A DNA stretch of 64,000 nucleotides from MFD00082-c5 sp963697995 (GTDB taxonomy: Bacteria > Chlamydiota > Chlamydiia > Chlamydiales > JAJFMB01): contig OY969110.1 of the NCBI GenBank assembly GCA_963697995.1, forward strand, positions 1,364,001 through 1,428,000. Reading direction: 5' to 3'. The notes under the pieces are model-generated. The model was not told where the DNA came from. It ran no database searches and saw nothing but the letters and a program-made list of their open reading frames with translations. The position numbers and the translations under genes are program-made. Below are positions 14,948 through 23,831 of the stretch, piece after piece (the first letter of the stretch is position 1; every line of letters starts with the position of its first letter).

Positions 14948-15185
14948 GTGAGCCTCCTTTGCTTTTAGTATTGTTCTCTTCAACCCATCGGAAGAAGGCA
15001 GCTTCGTCGATTAGGACTCGATTCGAAGAACGCTTGATTACCTTATCAAAGCCATTCGATTCTTCATAAAACACGAGGTTTCTTAATCCCCCAAGCGGTG
15101 GCCATGGATGGTACTTAGGCCAATCTACGAGTGGAATGAGACGGGTTCTTGATTCACTATGAAAATCAGTTGGAATTTTTGTCAT
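14940..15185 (-). CDS. AlpA-like/excisionase-type DNA-binding protein
   Basis: The ATG at 15185 lies behind GGAG and is preferred to a TTG at 15197. The 81-residue product has WPKYHPWPPLGGLRNLVF, NGFDKVIKRSSNRVLIDEAAFFRWVEEN, a pattern shared by small helix-turn-helix proteins of integrative elements that resemble MerR-like excisionases. It may direct the integrase towards excision. It is the first gene of the operon with the winged-helix and DUF3987 genes. Confidence 0.7.
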   Translation of the reverse strand: MTKIPTDFHSESRTRLIPLVDWPKYHPWPPLGGLRNLVFYEESNGFDKVIKRSSNRVLIDEAAFFRWVEENNTKSKGGSHE

Positions 15186-15455
15186 GAAATTCTCCAAATT
15201 AAAAATTCAACTTGCAGACGCTCGGCACGGTGTCAAGCGATATTGCTCGTTGTTGATTTCAACGTAAAAGGAGGATTGATGAAAGGCTATGAGAACTGAA
15301 AACAGAATCGGAAAGTGTTAGACAAAATTTACTGATATATCATCACAACATACTGATATTAAATGTGATAACTCGAATTATTTAGAGAATGCTTAGCATT
15401 CTGGGCTTGGCGTAGTTTCCTGAGTACTGATAGACTGGAGAGAGCATGCATAATT

Positions 15456-16706
15456 TCAGGGTAATGTGGAAGCGATTGTTGACAGGATATTTTTTGCTTC
15501 TATTATGTAATTCTCATGTAATTTTGGCTCAATTATGTGCCTAGCGTTGCGCATTGACTCGCGTACCCTTTTGCTTAAATGCATTCCAGACCATATATGT
15601 GGGAAGTTCAAGAAGGCGCTTGGAGTGATCGGAATTTCATCATCACCTAATACTATTTTCGATGCCTCTTCCAATGCTCGTGTAAGTGCCTTTTCATTTC
15701 TTATATACGTAAAAATCCTATTTTCTCGAGTTTTACTGCCTGTGCCAAAAAGGGGGATAAGCAAACTGAGCAATCCTTTAGATATTGCAAAGGAATGGCC
15801 TCGCAGTTTGAGTTTTCCTCCACTCAAAAAGCTGTCTGTGGTCAGATTAATGACATCACTTACTCTAATATCACTAAGGTGGTGATAGGCACACCACAAC
15901 ATGAGCCATAGGATACAAGTTATTTCTCCGCTCTCTGTGTGTTGAGGATTTTTTAAAAAATCATCAACAAAATACTTTATAAGCTTAGCGGCTTTGACGT
16001 AGTCTATGGCATTTCCTTGCTGCCAACGACCAGGAGCATTTCCAGGATTAGATGGGACTTTTTCAAAAAATTTGTCCTCCCATTCCTTTAACCAATAATA
16101 TTTTTGCTGATCGCTCCAAGGTATTTGATGAAAAATAGTCTCTTCTAAAAGTGCAAGATACAATTTTAAAAATTTTTCAATTCTTCGGTGTTTTCCATCT
16201 CGGAGTATTTTCTTTACATGCTCCCAAGCCATAGCAACAGTACTGAGTGCGGGTGGCTCGTGAAGAGAAATGGGCTTATCGAGTTTGCTTTCGATTTTAC
16301 TTAACCTATCTGAAGCTCCGTTCCAAGCATGAATCGCATCTTGAAATATTGGATAAGGATGTCGTTCAAGATTGCCATTGAGAATGAATTCTTCATGCCA
16401 AATTGCGGACATGGAATTTAGCTGATGTGAAATGGAATCGCAAGTCTCCTCTTCCTGAAACCATGTATGCTCCCCTAATTCTGCCTCATCGCAGCAGTGG
16501 AGTGATGCTTGGTAAAAAAGCTTTTGAACAAAATCAGCATTGTCCTTCTTATGCGATGTTTGACGAATTCCTGCCTTTCCATTTCTACAGTAGTTATCTC
16601 TGGGAACTTGATTTAATAGCCCGTGAAGCTTATTAAAAAAGTCGTTCATGCTAGCAGCCCATAGAACCATTTGTGCGTGTAACTTCTGATGTCTTGTCTT
16701 TGCCAT
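15456..16706 (-). CDS. Tyrosine-recombinase-like protein of unknown role
   Basis: This 416-residue protein lies directly after the integrase gene on the same strand (24 bases). Residues 1-250 are helical and unfamiliar. From about 275 there is a weak likeness to the catalytic core of tyrosine recombinases: CILWLMLWCAYHHLSDIRVSDVINLTTDSFL resembles the first-arginine helix (..GLRISELLxLTWxD..), then LKLRGHSFAISKGLLSLLIPLF resembles the lysine hairpin and following strand. I see no clear HxxR box or final tyrosine, so it may be an inactive partner of the integrase or an accessory factor. The assignment is inference from pattern only. Confidence 0.45.
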   Translation of the reverse strand: MAKTRHQKLHAQMVLWAASMNDFFNKLHGLLNQVPRDNYCRNGKAGIRQTSHKKDNADFVQKLFYQASLHCCDEAELGEHTWFQEEETCDSISHQLNSMSAIWHEEFILNGNLERHPYPIFQDAIHAWNGASDRLSKIESKLDKPISLHEPPALSTVAMAWEHVKKILRDGKHRRIEKFLKLYLALLEETIFHQIPWSDQQKYYWLKEWEDKFFEKVPSNPGNAPGRWQQGNAIDYVKAAKLIKYFVDDFLKNPQHTESGEITCILWLMLWCAYHHLSDIRVSDVINLTTDSFLSGGKLKLRGHSFAISKGLLSLLIPLFGTGSKTRENRIFTYIRNEKALTRALEEASKIVLGDDEIPITPSAFLNFPHIWSGMHLSKRVRESMRNARHIIEPKLHENYIIEAKNILSTIASTLP

Positions 16707-16730
16707 ATTTATTCTTTATTGCCTCGTCAA

Positions 16731-17801
16731 TTATGCTTGCGTTCCGAATACTGCGTTATTCATTCTTTCTATAACACCTGCCGAATGTACTTCTGATAGG
16801 TGACTGTATCTCTTTACCATCGCGAGAGTCTTATGACCGAGTACCTCAGAAATCTCCGCAAGAGAAGCTCCATTCATCAAGAGATAGCTGGCGCAAGAGT
16901 GCCTATTATCGTGGAAGTTGTAGTTTTCGATGCCGGCTTTTTTTAGGGCTTGCTCCCATGGGAACCTTAAATCTATGGGTTTTTCAGTATCTTCTTTTGA
17001 GGGGAATAAAAGACCAAAGTCTTGATGTTTCGTTAAGGCATAAACCTGTAATAGCTCTAAAGCATGGCCCCGAAGTGGCACTACCCTTCGCTCACCATTC
17101 TTTGTCTCATGCAAGACGATTCGTCCTTTAAATAGGTCTATGTTTTCCCATCGAAGAGACATCAATTCTCCTTGACGAAGACCACAAGACAAAGCAATAA
17201 CCACTACGATATAAAGATATGGATTAGAGCTTTCTTTGCAGGCTTTTAGTAGCGCAGACCTTTCTCGGTCATCAAGGAACCGAACTCTTCCTCTGGGTTC
17301 CTTTGGTTTAGTAACTTTTCTCATTGGAGATTCGTCAAGCCAACCCCATTCTTTTGTTGCGATAGTAAGAGCGTGAGAAAGTGCTGCAAGATAGCGAACA
17401 ACCGTAGAAGGGGAGCGGATAGTGCCTTTAAAAGTGGTTCCTTTTAAGAGCTTGTCTCGTTGCTCAGCGATAATCGCAGGAGATAAATCGGATAAAAGGC
17501 AGTGTCCAATTTGTTCTTGCCACCACAATAGCTGAGCTGTGGTTGCTGCTGCATTTTTTGGTTTTGTGGGAACGACGTTTTCGATGTAGCGATCGACTAG
17601 TTCGAAAAAATCATGTTTTTTTGATTCTGCTGTTTTAAAATGCCTGCCATCTCGCATTGCAGATTCTGTTTGTTGAGCCCAAAGTTTTGCATCGGTTTTT
17701 CGATCGAAGGTAGCAGTTGTAATAGGGTGTCCCTTTAGCCTAATTTGCACTCTGTAATGGGTCTTGCCATCTTTGTCTTTTCGTTCTTGAATGTATGCCA
17801 T
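16731..17801 (-). CDS. Site-specific tyrosine integrase of the tRNA-Asn island
   Basis: The ATG at 17801 follows AGGAGAC at five bases, so I do not use the upstream start at 17852. The 356-residue protein has an N-terminal arm-binding domain (YRVQIRLKGHPITTATFDRK), a core-binding SAM-like domain (FFELVDRYIENVVPT onward) and a catalytic domain. The active residues are visible: arginine in LSCGLRQGELMSLRW, lysine in LHETKNGERRVVPL, HxxR in FHDNRHSCASYLL, the histidine in LGHKTLAMV and the nucleophile in KRYSHLS. It lies 339 bases from the intact tRNA-Asn, in whose 3' end the island sits. All catalytic residues are present, so the element may still be mobile if its attachment sites allow. Confidence 0.93.
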   Translation of the reverse strand: MAYIQERKDKDGKTHYRVQIRLKGHPITTATFDRKTDAKLWAQQTESAMRDGRHFKTAESKKHDFFELVDRYIENVVPTKPKNAAATTAQLLWWQEQIGHCLLSDLSPAIIAEQRDKLLKGTTFKGTIRSPSTVVRYLAALSHALTIATKEWGWLDESPMRKVTKPKEPRGRVRFLDDRERSALLKACKESSNPYLYIVVVIALSCGLRQGELMSLRWENIDLFKGRIVLHETKNGERRVVPLRGHALELLQVYALTKHQDFGLLFPSKEDTEKPIDLRFPWEQALKKAGIENYNFHDNRHSCASYLLMNGASLAEISEVLGHKTLAMVKRYSHLSEVHSAGVIERMNNAVFGTQA

Positions 17802-18089
17802 TTGTTGTCTCCTTTTGTTGTTGTTTTTTACAACGCAGGATAGGTAATCCATTGATGATGCTTCTGCTCATACTAGTCAAAAAGGTCTATTTAAGTCTTC
17901 AAGTTTTACTATGGTGCACTAGTGGTGCAGTTAAATAAAGTCTTGATGGCTAATGTCCCTTTTTTTGCTCGCATCGAACACTTAGGGTTTTGTCCCTATT
18001 GTCCTTTTTGTCCTTTAGATTAAATTTTAAAGTTGCAACGAGAGTTGTTGCTGTCTTTTGTGGTGAAGTGCACCATGAGTGCACCATGA

Positions 18090-18183
18090 AACAAAAAAGC
18101 AGCTACAACTTTCGTCGTAACTGCCTAAGTCTAAAGAACTCCGGATGCTAGATTCGAACTAGCGACCAATGGATTAACAGTCC
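18090..18183. repeat. Right attachment repeat overlapping tRNA-Asn
   Basis: This is the partner of the direct repeat at 3778-3871, with the same length of 94 bases. The half inside the tRNA gene (18140-18183) is identical to the left copy; the other half is similar. The 14.3 kb between the copies is the candidate integrative element. Confidence 0.85.
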
Positions 18184-18210
18184 ACTGCTCTACCGCTGAG
18201 CTAATCCGGA
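18140..18210 (-). tRNA. tRNA-Asn (anticodon GTT)
   Basis: On the minus strand the 71 bases start TCCGGAT and end ATCCGGA, giving a full 7-bp acceptor stem. The D arm (GCTCAGCGGTAGAGC), the anticodon loop CTGTTAA and the T arm with GTTCGAATC are all in order. The CCA end is not encoded. The gene remains intact because the integrated element carries a copy of the tRNA 3' half. Confidence 0.95.
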
Positions 18211-18247
18211 ATATTTAAGAAGTTCCCAGTATAGCCTTTTTCTGAAT

Positions 18248-18281
18248 AGTGTGCAAGAGGAATTTATTCCACCTGCACACT
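18248..18281 (-). terminator. Stem-loop after groEL
   Basis: AGTGTGCA at one side and TGCACACT at the other form an 8-bp stem, with an inner GGAAT/ATTCC pair. It lies 11 bases after the groEL stop. There is no clean T run after the stem on the minus strand, so it may be a weak terminator or an mRNA-stabilising hairpin. Confidence 0.5.
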
Positions 18282-18292
18282 AAAAAAAAGCC

Positions 18293-19918
18293 TTAGTAGT
18301 CCATTCCTGCTGGCATGGCCGGCATTTTTGATTTTTCACTAGGAACATCGACGATGATCGCCTCTGTTGTAAGCAACATGCTCGCAATAGAAACCGCATT
18401 CTCAAGAGCTGTACGCGTCACCTTCGTCGGGTCTAGAATTCCCGCCTTCAGCATGTCCGTAAACTCTCCCGTAAGAGCATTGTAGCCAAAATTGCCCTTC
18501 TCGCTTAAAACTTTTTGTAAAACGATTGAGCCCTCTTGACCGGCGTTAATCGCTATTTGACGAAGAGGGGCGCTTAAGGCTTGCGCAATGATCTCAGCGC
18601 CTGTTTTTTCATCATGAGAGAGTGTTTTAGCAAGTGCTTCAACTTCTGGGATGCAACGCACAAAAGCGACGCCGCCGCCAGGAAGAACCCCTTCTGCAAC
18701 CGCGCACGCTGTCGCGTGTTGAGCATCGTCCACTCGGTCCTTCTTCTCTTTCATCTCAATCTCTGTTGCCGCACCCACGCGGATCACTGCAACTCCACCT
18801 GCAAGTTTTGCGAGGCGCTCTTGTAGCTTCTCTTTGTCGTAATCAGACTCGCTTTCACTAATTTGTCTTCTGATAAGCTCGACGCGTGACTTGATTTTTT
18901 GAGGATCCCCTTTTCCCTCCACAAGAGTCGTTTCCTCTTTCTTCACAACCGCTTTTTTCACTTTTCCAAGCATCTCAAGTGTTGTGTTTTCAAGTTTGAG
19001 TCCAAGCTCTTCGCTCACAATCGATGCGCCTGTCAAAATAGCCAAATCCTCTAAGAGAGCTTTTCTGCGGTCTCCAAAACCTGGAGCCTTCACAGCGCAC
19101 ACTTTTAAGCCAGCTCTTAGACGGTTAACAACTAAAGTGGCTAAGGCCTCTCCTTCGATGTCCTCCGCGATGATAAGAACTGGTCTTCCCGTCTCAGCTA
19201 CCGCTTGAAGAATCGGGATCATGTCTTTCACTGTCGAAATCTTTTTGTCGCAAATTAAAACGAAGCAATCGTCTAAGACACACTCTTGCGATTCCGCATT
19301 TGTCATAAAGTAGGCAGAGAGGTAGCCCCTGTCAAAGTTCATCCCCTCAACAACGTCGAGAGTCGTCTCAAAACCCTTAGCCTCTTCGACTGTGATTGTG
19401 CCGTCTTTACCGACGCGCTCCATCGCTTTTGCAATGATCGCACCAATCTCGTGGTCGTTATTGGCTGAAATCGTTGCTACTTGTTGAATCTCATGGGTGC
19501 TGTTGATCGGCTTACTTAAAGCTTTCAAATGCTCGACAACTACTTTAAGAGCTTTCTCCATACCCTTCTTTAAATCGACAGGGTTAGCTCCCGCTGCTAT
19601 GTTGCGAAGACCCTTTGAGTAAATGTCTTCTGCTAAAACCGTTGCAGTCGTCGTTCCATCTCCTGCGTTATCTCCCGTTTTGCTAGCTACAATTTTAACC
19701 ATCTGGGCGCCGATGTTCTCATCTTTGTCTTCAAGTTCGATCGCTTTTGCTACAGTAACGCCGTCTTTTGTCACGTGAGGAGCACCGTATGAGGAATCGA
19801 TCAGCACGTTTAAGCCGCGAGGCCCTAAGGTGACTTTTACTGCGTCGCTTAAGGTTTTGACTCCTTTTAAAATTTTTGCTCGAGCTTCTTCTTTGAATTT
19901 AATCTCTTTAGCTGTCAT
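18293..19918 (-). CDS. groEL: Chaperonin GroEL (60 kDa)
   Basis: The 541-residue protein is a full-length GroEL. It begins MTAKEIKFKEEARAKIL and has the nucleotide-binding signature DGTTTATVLAE and the segment GANPVDLKKGMEKAL, with the family signature near residues 405-416 (ACAVAEGVLPGGG). It folds client proteins in a double ring with GroES. The tail ends KMPAMPAGMDY, a short form of the usual GGM tail. An AGGAG site lies before the ATG. It is the second gene of the groES-groEL operon, 12 bases downstream of groES, and is under the CIRCE element at 20332. Chlamydiae have several GroEL paralogues; by context with groES and pepF this is the primary one. Confidence 0.98.
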   Translation of the reverse strand: MTAKEIKFKEEARAKILKGVKTLSDAVKVTLGPRGLNVLIDSSYGAPHVTKDGVTVAKAIELEDKDENIGAQMVKIVASKTGDNAGDGTTTATVLAEDIYSKGLRNIAAGANPVDLKKGMEKALKVVVEHLKALSKPINSTHEIQQVATISANNDHEIGAIIAKAMERVGKDGTITVEEAKGFETTLDVVEGMNFDRGYLSAYFMTNAESQECVLDDCFVLICDKKISTVKDMIPILQAVAETGRPVLIIAEDIEGEALATLVVNRLRAGLKVCAVKAPGFGDRRKALLEDLAILTGASIVSEELGLKLENTTLEMLGKVKKAVVKKEETTLVEGKGDPQKIKSRVELIRRQISESESDYDKEKLQERLAKLAGGVAVIRVGAATEIEMKEKKDRVDDAQHATACAVAEGVLPGGGVAFVRCIPEVEALAKTLSHDEKTGAEIIAQALSAPLRQIAINAGQEGSIVLQKVLSEKGNFGYNALTGEFTDMLKAGILDPTKVTRTALENAVSIASMLLTTEAIIVDVPSEKSKMPAMPAGMDY

Positions 19919-19930
19919 TTTCTTTCTCCT

Positions 19931-20251
19931 TTAAACTTCAATTACGGCAATTAGGTCTTCGTCACGCGCTATCACATACGTCTCATCATTGATAGTCACT
20001 TCTTGACCCGCGTATTTGTCTATTAAGACTCTATCGTTCACTTTCACAGAAAATGGGATGATCTCCCCATTTTTGTCCTTTTTACCAGTTCCCAAAGCAA
20101 TCACAACCGCTTGCTCCTGCTTTTTTTTCGCTGTGTCTGGTAAAATAATTCCCCCTTTTAAGGTTTCCTCTTCTTTTAAACGGCTCAAAAGAACACGGTT
20201 ACCCACGGGCTTTAGAGGAGTTTTTGTAGATAATTCTTGAGTTTTTGTCAT
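19931..20251 (-). CDS. groES: Co-chaperonin GroES (10 kDa)
   Basis: The 106-residue product from the ATG at 20251 (MTKTQELSTKTPLKPVGNRV) has the GroES fold markers: LLSRLKEEETLKGGIILPDTA with the mobile loop, then VIALGTGKKDKNGEIIPF and VLIDKYAGQEVTINDETYV. It caps the GroEL ring. A TTG three codons earlier is possible but is too close to the ribosome site. It is the first gene of the operon, with promoter and CIRCE operator upstream. Confidence 0.97.
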   Translation of the reverse strand: MTKTQELSTKTPLKPVGNRVLLSRLKEEETLKGGIILPDTAKKKQEQAVVIALGTGKKDKNGEIIPFSVKVNDRVLIDKYAGQEVTINDETYVIARDEDLIAVIEV

Positions 20252-20293
20252 AAGTATCAAAATCTCCTTTTGGTTTTAAGGTTTTCTGGTCTC

Positions 20294-20323
20294 AGTCTAT
20301 CCGGAGATCCTTATTTTTTGCAA
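20294..20323 (-). promoter_or_regulatory. Candidate housekeeping promoter of groES-groEL
   Basis: On the minus strand a -35 like TTGCAA (20318-20323) and a -10 like TAGACT (20294-20299) are 18 bases apart, between the CIRCE operator and the groES start. The operator would then lie just upstream of the -35, a place where bound HrcA could block polymerase. Confidence 0.5.
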
Positions 20324-20331
20324 TGAAAAAA

Positions 20332-20358
20332 TTAGCACCCTTTTCTTTCGAGTGCTAA
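20332..20358. promoter_or_regulatory. CIRCE operator (HrcA binding site)
   Basis: The inverted repeat TTAGCACCC-N9-GAGTGCTAA matches the CIRCE consensus (TTAGCACTC-N9-GAGTGCTAA) at all but one position. CIRCE is bound by the repressor HrcA, so groES-groEL should be induced by heat or misfolded protein. The site is 81 bases before the groES start and ends 11 bases from the pepF stop. Confidence 0.93.
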
Positions 20359-20368
20359 GTTATCTAAA

Positions 20369-22138
20369 TTAAAGAAGTTTTTCCAATTCGTCGACAAGTT
20401 TTGCAAAAGTTGCGATTGCTGCCTGTACAGGCTCCTTTTGACTCATGTCGACTCCGGCAAGTTTTAAGGTGTCTAACGGGTAGCGGCTACTGCCACTTTT
20501 TAGGAAGTTTAAATAAGCCTCTCTCTCTTTGTCTGTCCCTTCATTCACTTTTTTACTTAAAGCAAGCGCCGCGCTAATCCCGGTAGCATACTGGTAAACA
20601 TAGAAGTTATAGTAAAAATGAGGGATCCTTGCCCACTCAAAGGACGCCTCTTCGTCTAAAACAACATCAGATCCAAAATATTTTTTTAGAAGTTCGGTGT
20701 AGAGCTCACACAAGAGGGTAGGGGTTAAGGGAATCGATTCTTCGGCAAGTTCGTGAATTTTAAGCTCAAACTCGGCAAACATCGTTTGTCTAAAGAGGGT
20801 ATTTCGGATATCGTCGATTTGTTGGTTGATGAGGTAAAGTTTCTTTTCCTTATTGTCTGTTTTCTGAAGGTGGCGGCTTAAAAGGTCTTCGTTAAAGGTG
20901 GAAGCTACCTCTGCTAAAAAAATCGGGTAGTCTGAGAGCCAGTAGGGTTGTGTCTCATGAGACAAAAGGCTGTGCATGCTGTGGCCAGCTTCGTGGGCAA
21001 GAGTAAACACATCCCGCAAATGATTTTTGTAGTTCATCAGGATAAAGGGTTGCGTGTCGAAGGAGCCGCTTGAGTAGGCCCCTGAGCGCTTATTTTTATT
21101 TTCGTACCTATCCACCCACCGAGCTGTTTTAAGTCCCTTTTCAAGCTTATTTGTGTACTCTTTTCCCAGGGGAGCAACAGATGCGATGATCACCTCCTCG
21201 GCTTCCTCATAGCTCATTTTGATGTCGATCTCTTTTGTGAGAGGAACGTTTAAATCGTATAAATGAAGGGCGTCAAGTTTTAAGGCTTTTTTTCGCAAAG
21301 CGTAGTATTTGTGTAACGGTTTTAAGTTTTGATTCACAGCCTCAATTAAGCTGTGGTAAACGGCCACGTCGATGTTGTGGGGAAAAAGAGAAGCCTCTAA
21401 GCAAGATGTGTAGCCTCTTGCTGTTTTTGTGAAAACATGGGTTTGTACCTCCCCTTTTAAAAGCTCTGCAAGAGTGTTTTGAGTCTCGTCATACTTCTTT
21501 AAAAGGGTTGTGAAGGCGTTTTTTCGAAGAGTTCTGTCGTGCTCTTTTAAGTAAACTGAGTAGGTGGCATGGGTTAGCTCGTGAAGTTTACCCTTCTCAT
21601 CCTCTATTTTGCCAAAGACAAAATCTGAGTCGTTGAGGGCTGAAAAAGCTTGTCTTCCCGTCTGCATCGATTGAGAGCTTAAAGCTATCAATTTTTCACT
21701 TTTTTCATCCAACGTGTGTTTTTTTAGGCGCAAGATTTTCTCTAAGAAGAAGCTGTAGGGCTTTAAGAGATCTGATGCAAAAAACACATCTTCAAGAGTT
21801 AAAAGTTCAGGCTCAAACCAGGAGGTTTCTGAGCGGAACTCTTGTAGAAGAGATAAGCTTTGAAAGTAGGCCGTTTTATAAGTGTCGTTTGCTAAATCTT
21901 CGTCGTGTTTAAGGTGAGCATAAATGTAGAGGGTCTCTAGTTGTCTTGAATACTCAAAAAGGGCCTCCAAAAATGTTTTAAGCGTTTGGGGGCTTTTTGA
22001 GAGTGTCCCTTTAAATTTTTGAAAGGTGGGGAGTTTTTTTTTAAGTTCGTTAAGTTTTTCCTGCCAAGTCTCAAAATCTTTAAAAATACTCTCCACTTTC
22101 CAGCAATCTTCTTTAGCGACGCTCTCTCTTGCTATCAT
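20369..22138 (-). CDS. pepF: Oligoendopeptidase F (M3 metallopeptidase)
   Basis: The 589-residue protein is a member of peptidase family M3B. The zinc motif is FTLAHEAGHSMHSLLSH (about residues 385-400), followed by the third ligand region LAEVASTFNEDLL, and the end reads FYVYQYATGISAALALSKKV and SRYPLDTLKLAGVDM. It cleaves short peptides in the cytoplasm, feeding amino acid salvage. The ATG at 22138 is preceded by AGGAGC. The pepF-groES-groEL order is also found in Chlamydia, supporting the chlamydial origin of the window. Confidence 0.95.
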   Translation of the reverse strand: MIARESVAKEDCWKVESIFKDFETWQEKLNELKKKLPTFQKFKGTLSKSPQTLKTFLEALFEYSRQLETLYIYAHLKHDEDLANDTYKTAYFQSLSLLQEFRSETSWFEPELLTLEDVFFASDLLKPYSFFLEKILRLKKHTLDEKSEKLIALSSQSMQTGRQAFSALNDSDFVFGKIEDEKGKLHELTHATYSVYLKEHDRTLRKNAFTTLLKKYDETQNTLAELLKGEVQTHVFTKTARGYTSCLEASLFPHNIDVAVYHSLIEAVNQNLKPLHKYYALRKKALKLDALHLYDLNVPLTKEIDIKMSYEEAEEVIIASVAPLGKEYTNKLEKGLKTARWVDRYENKNKRSGAYSSGSFDTQPFILMNYKNHLRDVFTLAHEAGHSMHSLLSHETQPYWLSDYPIFLAEVASTFNEDLLSRHLQKTDNKEKKLYLINQQIDDIRNTLFRQTMFAEFELKIHELAEESIPLTPTLLCELYTELLKKYFGSDVVLDEEASFEWARIPHFYYNFYVYQYATGISAALALSKKVNEGTDKEREAYLNFLKSGSSRYPLDTLKLAGVDMSQKEPVQAAIATFAKLVDELEKLL

Positions 22139-22341
22139 CTCAAAGCTCCTTTTTTTAAGAAGTATACTTGAGCGGCCATTTTTAAGATATCGAGTAGAGC
22201 TTTTTTTTAAAGTGGCAAAAAAAATGACTCAAAATTTTAAAAATAGTGCAAAAAAAAGAACATATCATTAAGATTTGTAGATCGACTTGCCCTTTTGGGT
22301 TAACGAAAATTAATTTGATAAAAAAATAGGAGTCTTTCTTT

Positions 22342-22650
22342 ATGGGAGAAACCGTTGAGCTCGTAGCTACTCAAGTTAAAAAAGCTAAAGGTTGTTTTAC
22401 CGTAATTAATGACCGCGGACTGCATACAAGACCTTCCACAGAAATTGTTAAGTGTGCCTCAAACTTCAAATCTGAGATCACTTTGCTCTCTCGAAAAAAT
22501 CGAGCGAATGCTAAGTCGATTCTTGGTATTTTGATGATGGCAGCTTCTAAAGGAATGAAGATTCAAGTTGAGGCTGAAGGGGTTGATGCAGAAGAAGCTG
22601 TCGCTGCTCTGCTTGATTTAGCTAGTAAAAAATTTTATATCAATTATTAG
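22342..22650 (+). CDS. ptsH: Phosphocarrier protein HPr
   Basis: The 102-residue protein has the HPr pattern: the phosphorylatable histidine in NDRGLHTRPSTEIVKCA (about residue 32), and the regulatory serine region NAKSILGILMMAASKG (about 60). The usual RPA after the histidine is RPS here. The N-terminus is extended by about 17 residues compared with the shortest HPr proteins. In chlamydiae HPr is thought to serve a regulatory or residual phosphotransfer role, since sugar uptake is limited. The gene stands alone and converges with the next one, overlapping its stop by four bases. Confidence 0.93.
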   Translation: MGETVELVATQVKKAKGCFTVINDRGLHTRPSTEIVKCASNFKSEITLLSRKNRANAKSILGILMMAASKGMKIQVEAEGVDAEEAVAALLDLASKKFYINY

Positions 22651-23060
22651 CCTGTAACCGGAACTGTTTTTTCAAGCATCTCTTTGGTGCAAAAAACAGG
22701 GGCGTTGTTCATCAGGGCCAGTGTAATACAATCGCTTGGTCTTGCGTCTATTTCTACGATGTGGCTGATCCCGTTGATCTTTTGTTCTAAGAAGAGTCTT
22801 GCAAAATAGACCGTGTCTTGAACATCGTTTATAACCACTTGTTTTACTTTAACGTCGAGTCCCCTAAAAATGAGCTCGATTAGGTCGTGTGTTAAAGGAC
22901 GGGTGTGTTCCTGGCCGGTCAAATAAGTTTGTAAAATTTGCCCAACATTTGGTTCAGTATAGATCGCGAATCGTTTGTTTTGAGATCCCAAAATCACAAC
23001 AGTATACGAACGAGTCTGCATAATTTTATCAAATGTTAGGGGAACAAGCTCTGATGTCAT
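22647..23060 (-). CDS. Bifunctional-nuclease-domain protein (DUF151)
   Basis: The 137-residue product matches the BFN/DUF151 family: VVILGSQNKRFAIYTEPNVG, LIELIFRGLDVKVKQVVIND, then TVYFARLFLE and HIVEIDARPSDCITLALMNNAPVF. Some members have weak nuclease activity on DNA and RNA; the function in bacteria is mostly unknown. The protein lacks a UVR motif at the C-terminus. It converges with ptsH. Confidence 0.85.
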   Translation of the reverse strand: MTSELVPLTFDKIMQTRSYTVVILGSQNKRFAIYTEPNVGQILQTYLTGQEHTRPLTHDLIELIFRGLDVKVKQVVINDVQDTVYFARLFLEQKINGISHIVEIDARPSDCITLALMNNAPVFCTKEMLEKTVPVTG

Positions 23061-23111
23061 ACGATCCTTTTCCTTGAAATTTACCGTGTAATGTAAATTT
23101 TTATTTTTTGT

Positions 23112-23795
23112 CTAGAAAATCTTCACATCTCCATCGGGGTACCCGACGATGACCTGTTTGGCCAGATGAAAGAAAAACCCTGTCTCTAAAACTCCTGGAA
23201 TTTTTTTTAACTCCTCATCAATTTTTTCAGGATGGAGAAGAGGGGAGGAGAAGTGGATGTCAATAATTAGGTTTTGGTTGTCTGTGTAAAAGTGAGAGCC
23301 ATCCCTATTTTTTCTAAAGTGCGCATCAAATCCTTTATTTAACAGCTTGTAGAGAGTGGCATTGTGCCCAAAGGGAAGAATTTCTAAGCTTAAAGGAAAT
23401 TTGCCAAGATGAGTGACTAGTTTACTTTCATCGACGATAACGATCATTTTAGAGGCGCTACTTGCGATGATTTTTTCTCTAAGGAGGGCACCACCGCCTC
23501 CCTTAATCATTCTAAGCTCTTTGTCGATTTCGTCAGCTCCATCGACGCAAAGATCAATTTTTGTCATCTCATTGGGTTCTATAAGTGAAATGCCCCCTTT
23601 AAGGGCTCTTTCTGAGCTTTTTTTCGATGTGGCCACTGCTTTGATGAGGAGTCCCTCGTTTTTGACCCGATCGCTTAAGTGATCGATAAAAAAATTAGCG
23701 GTAGATCCTGTTCCAAGACCAATTGTTTGCCCATTTTCTACACATTTTGAAGCTTTTTTTGCTGCTGCATTTTTGGCTATATCTTGTGGGGTCAT
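23112..23795 (-). CDS. rpiA: Ribose-5-phosphate isomerase A
   Basis: The 227-residue protein interconverts ribose 5-phosphate and ribulose 5-phosphate in the pentose phosphate pathway. Family motifs are GLGTGSTANFFIDHL (about 26-40), DLCVDGADEIDKELRMIKGGGGALLREKI (about 82-110), with the catalytic glutamate in LREK, and KLVTHLGKFPLSLEILPF. It has the usual length. The next gene is divergent, with 36 bases between the two start codons. Confidence 0.95.
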   Translation of the reverse strand: MTPQDIAKNAAAKKASKCVENGQTIGLGTGSTANFFIDHLSDRVKNEGLLIKAVATSKKSSERALKGGISLIEPNEMTKIDLCVDGADEIDKELRMIKGGGGALLREKIIASSASKMIVIVDESKLVTHLGKFPLSLEILPFGHNATLYKLLNKGFDAHFRKNRDGSHFYTDNQNLIIDIHFSSPLLHPEKIDEELKKIPGVLETGFFFHLAKQVIVGYPDGDVKIF

Positions 23796-23831
23796 TGCTA
23801 AAAATGTCCTTTATAAGGTAGTTTGGTTCTC

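Noticed and set aside
18581..19468. Several frames opposite groEL
   Set aside because: They are shadows of a highly conserved coding gene and have no start signals or family.
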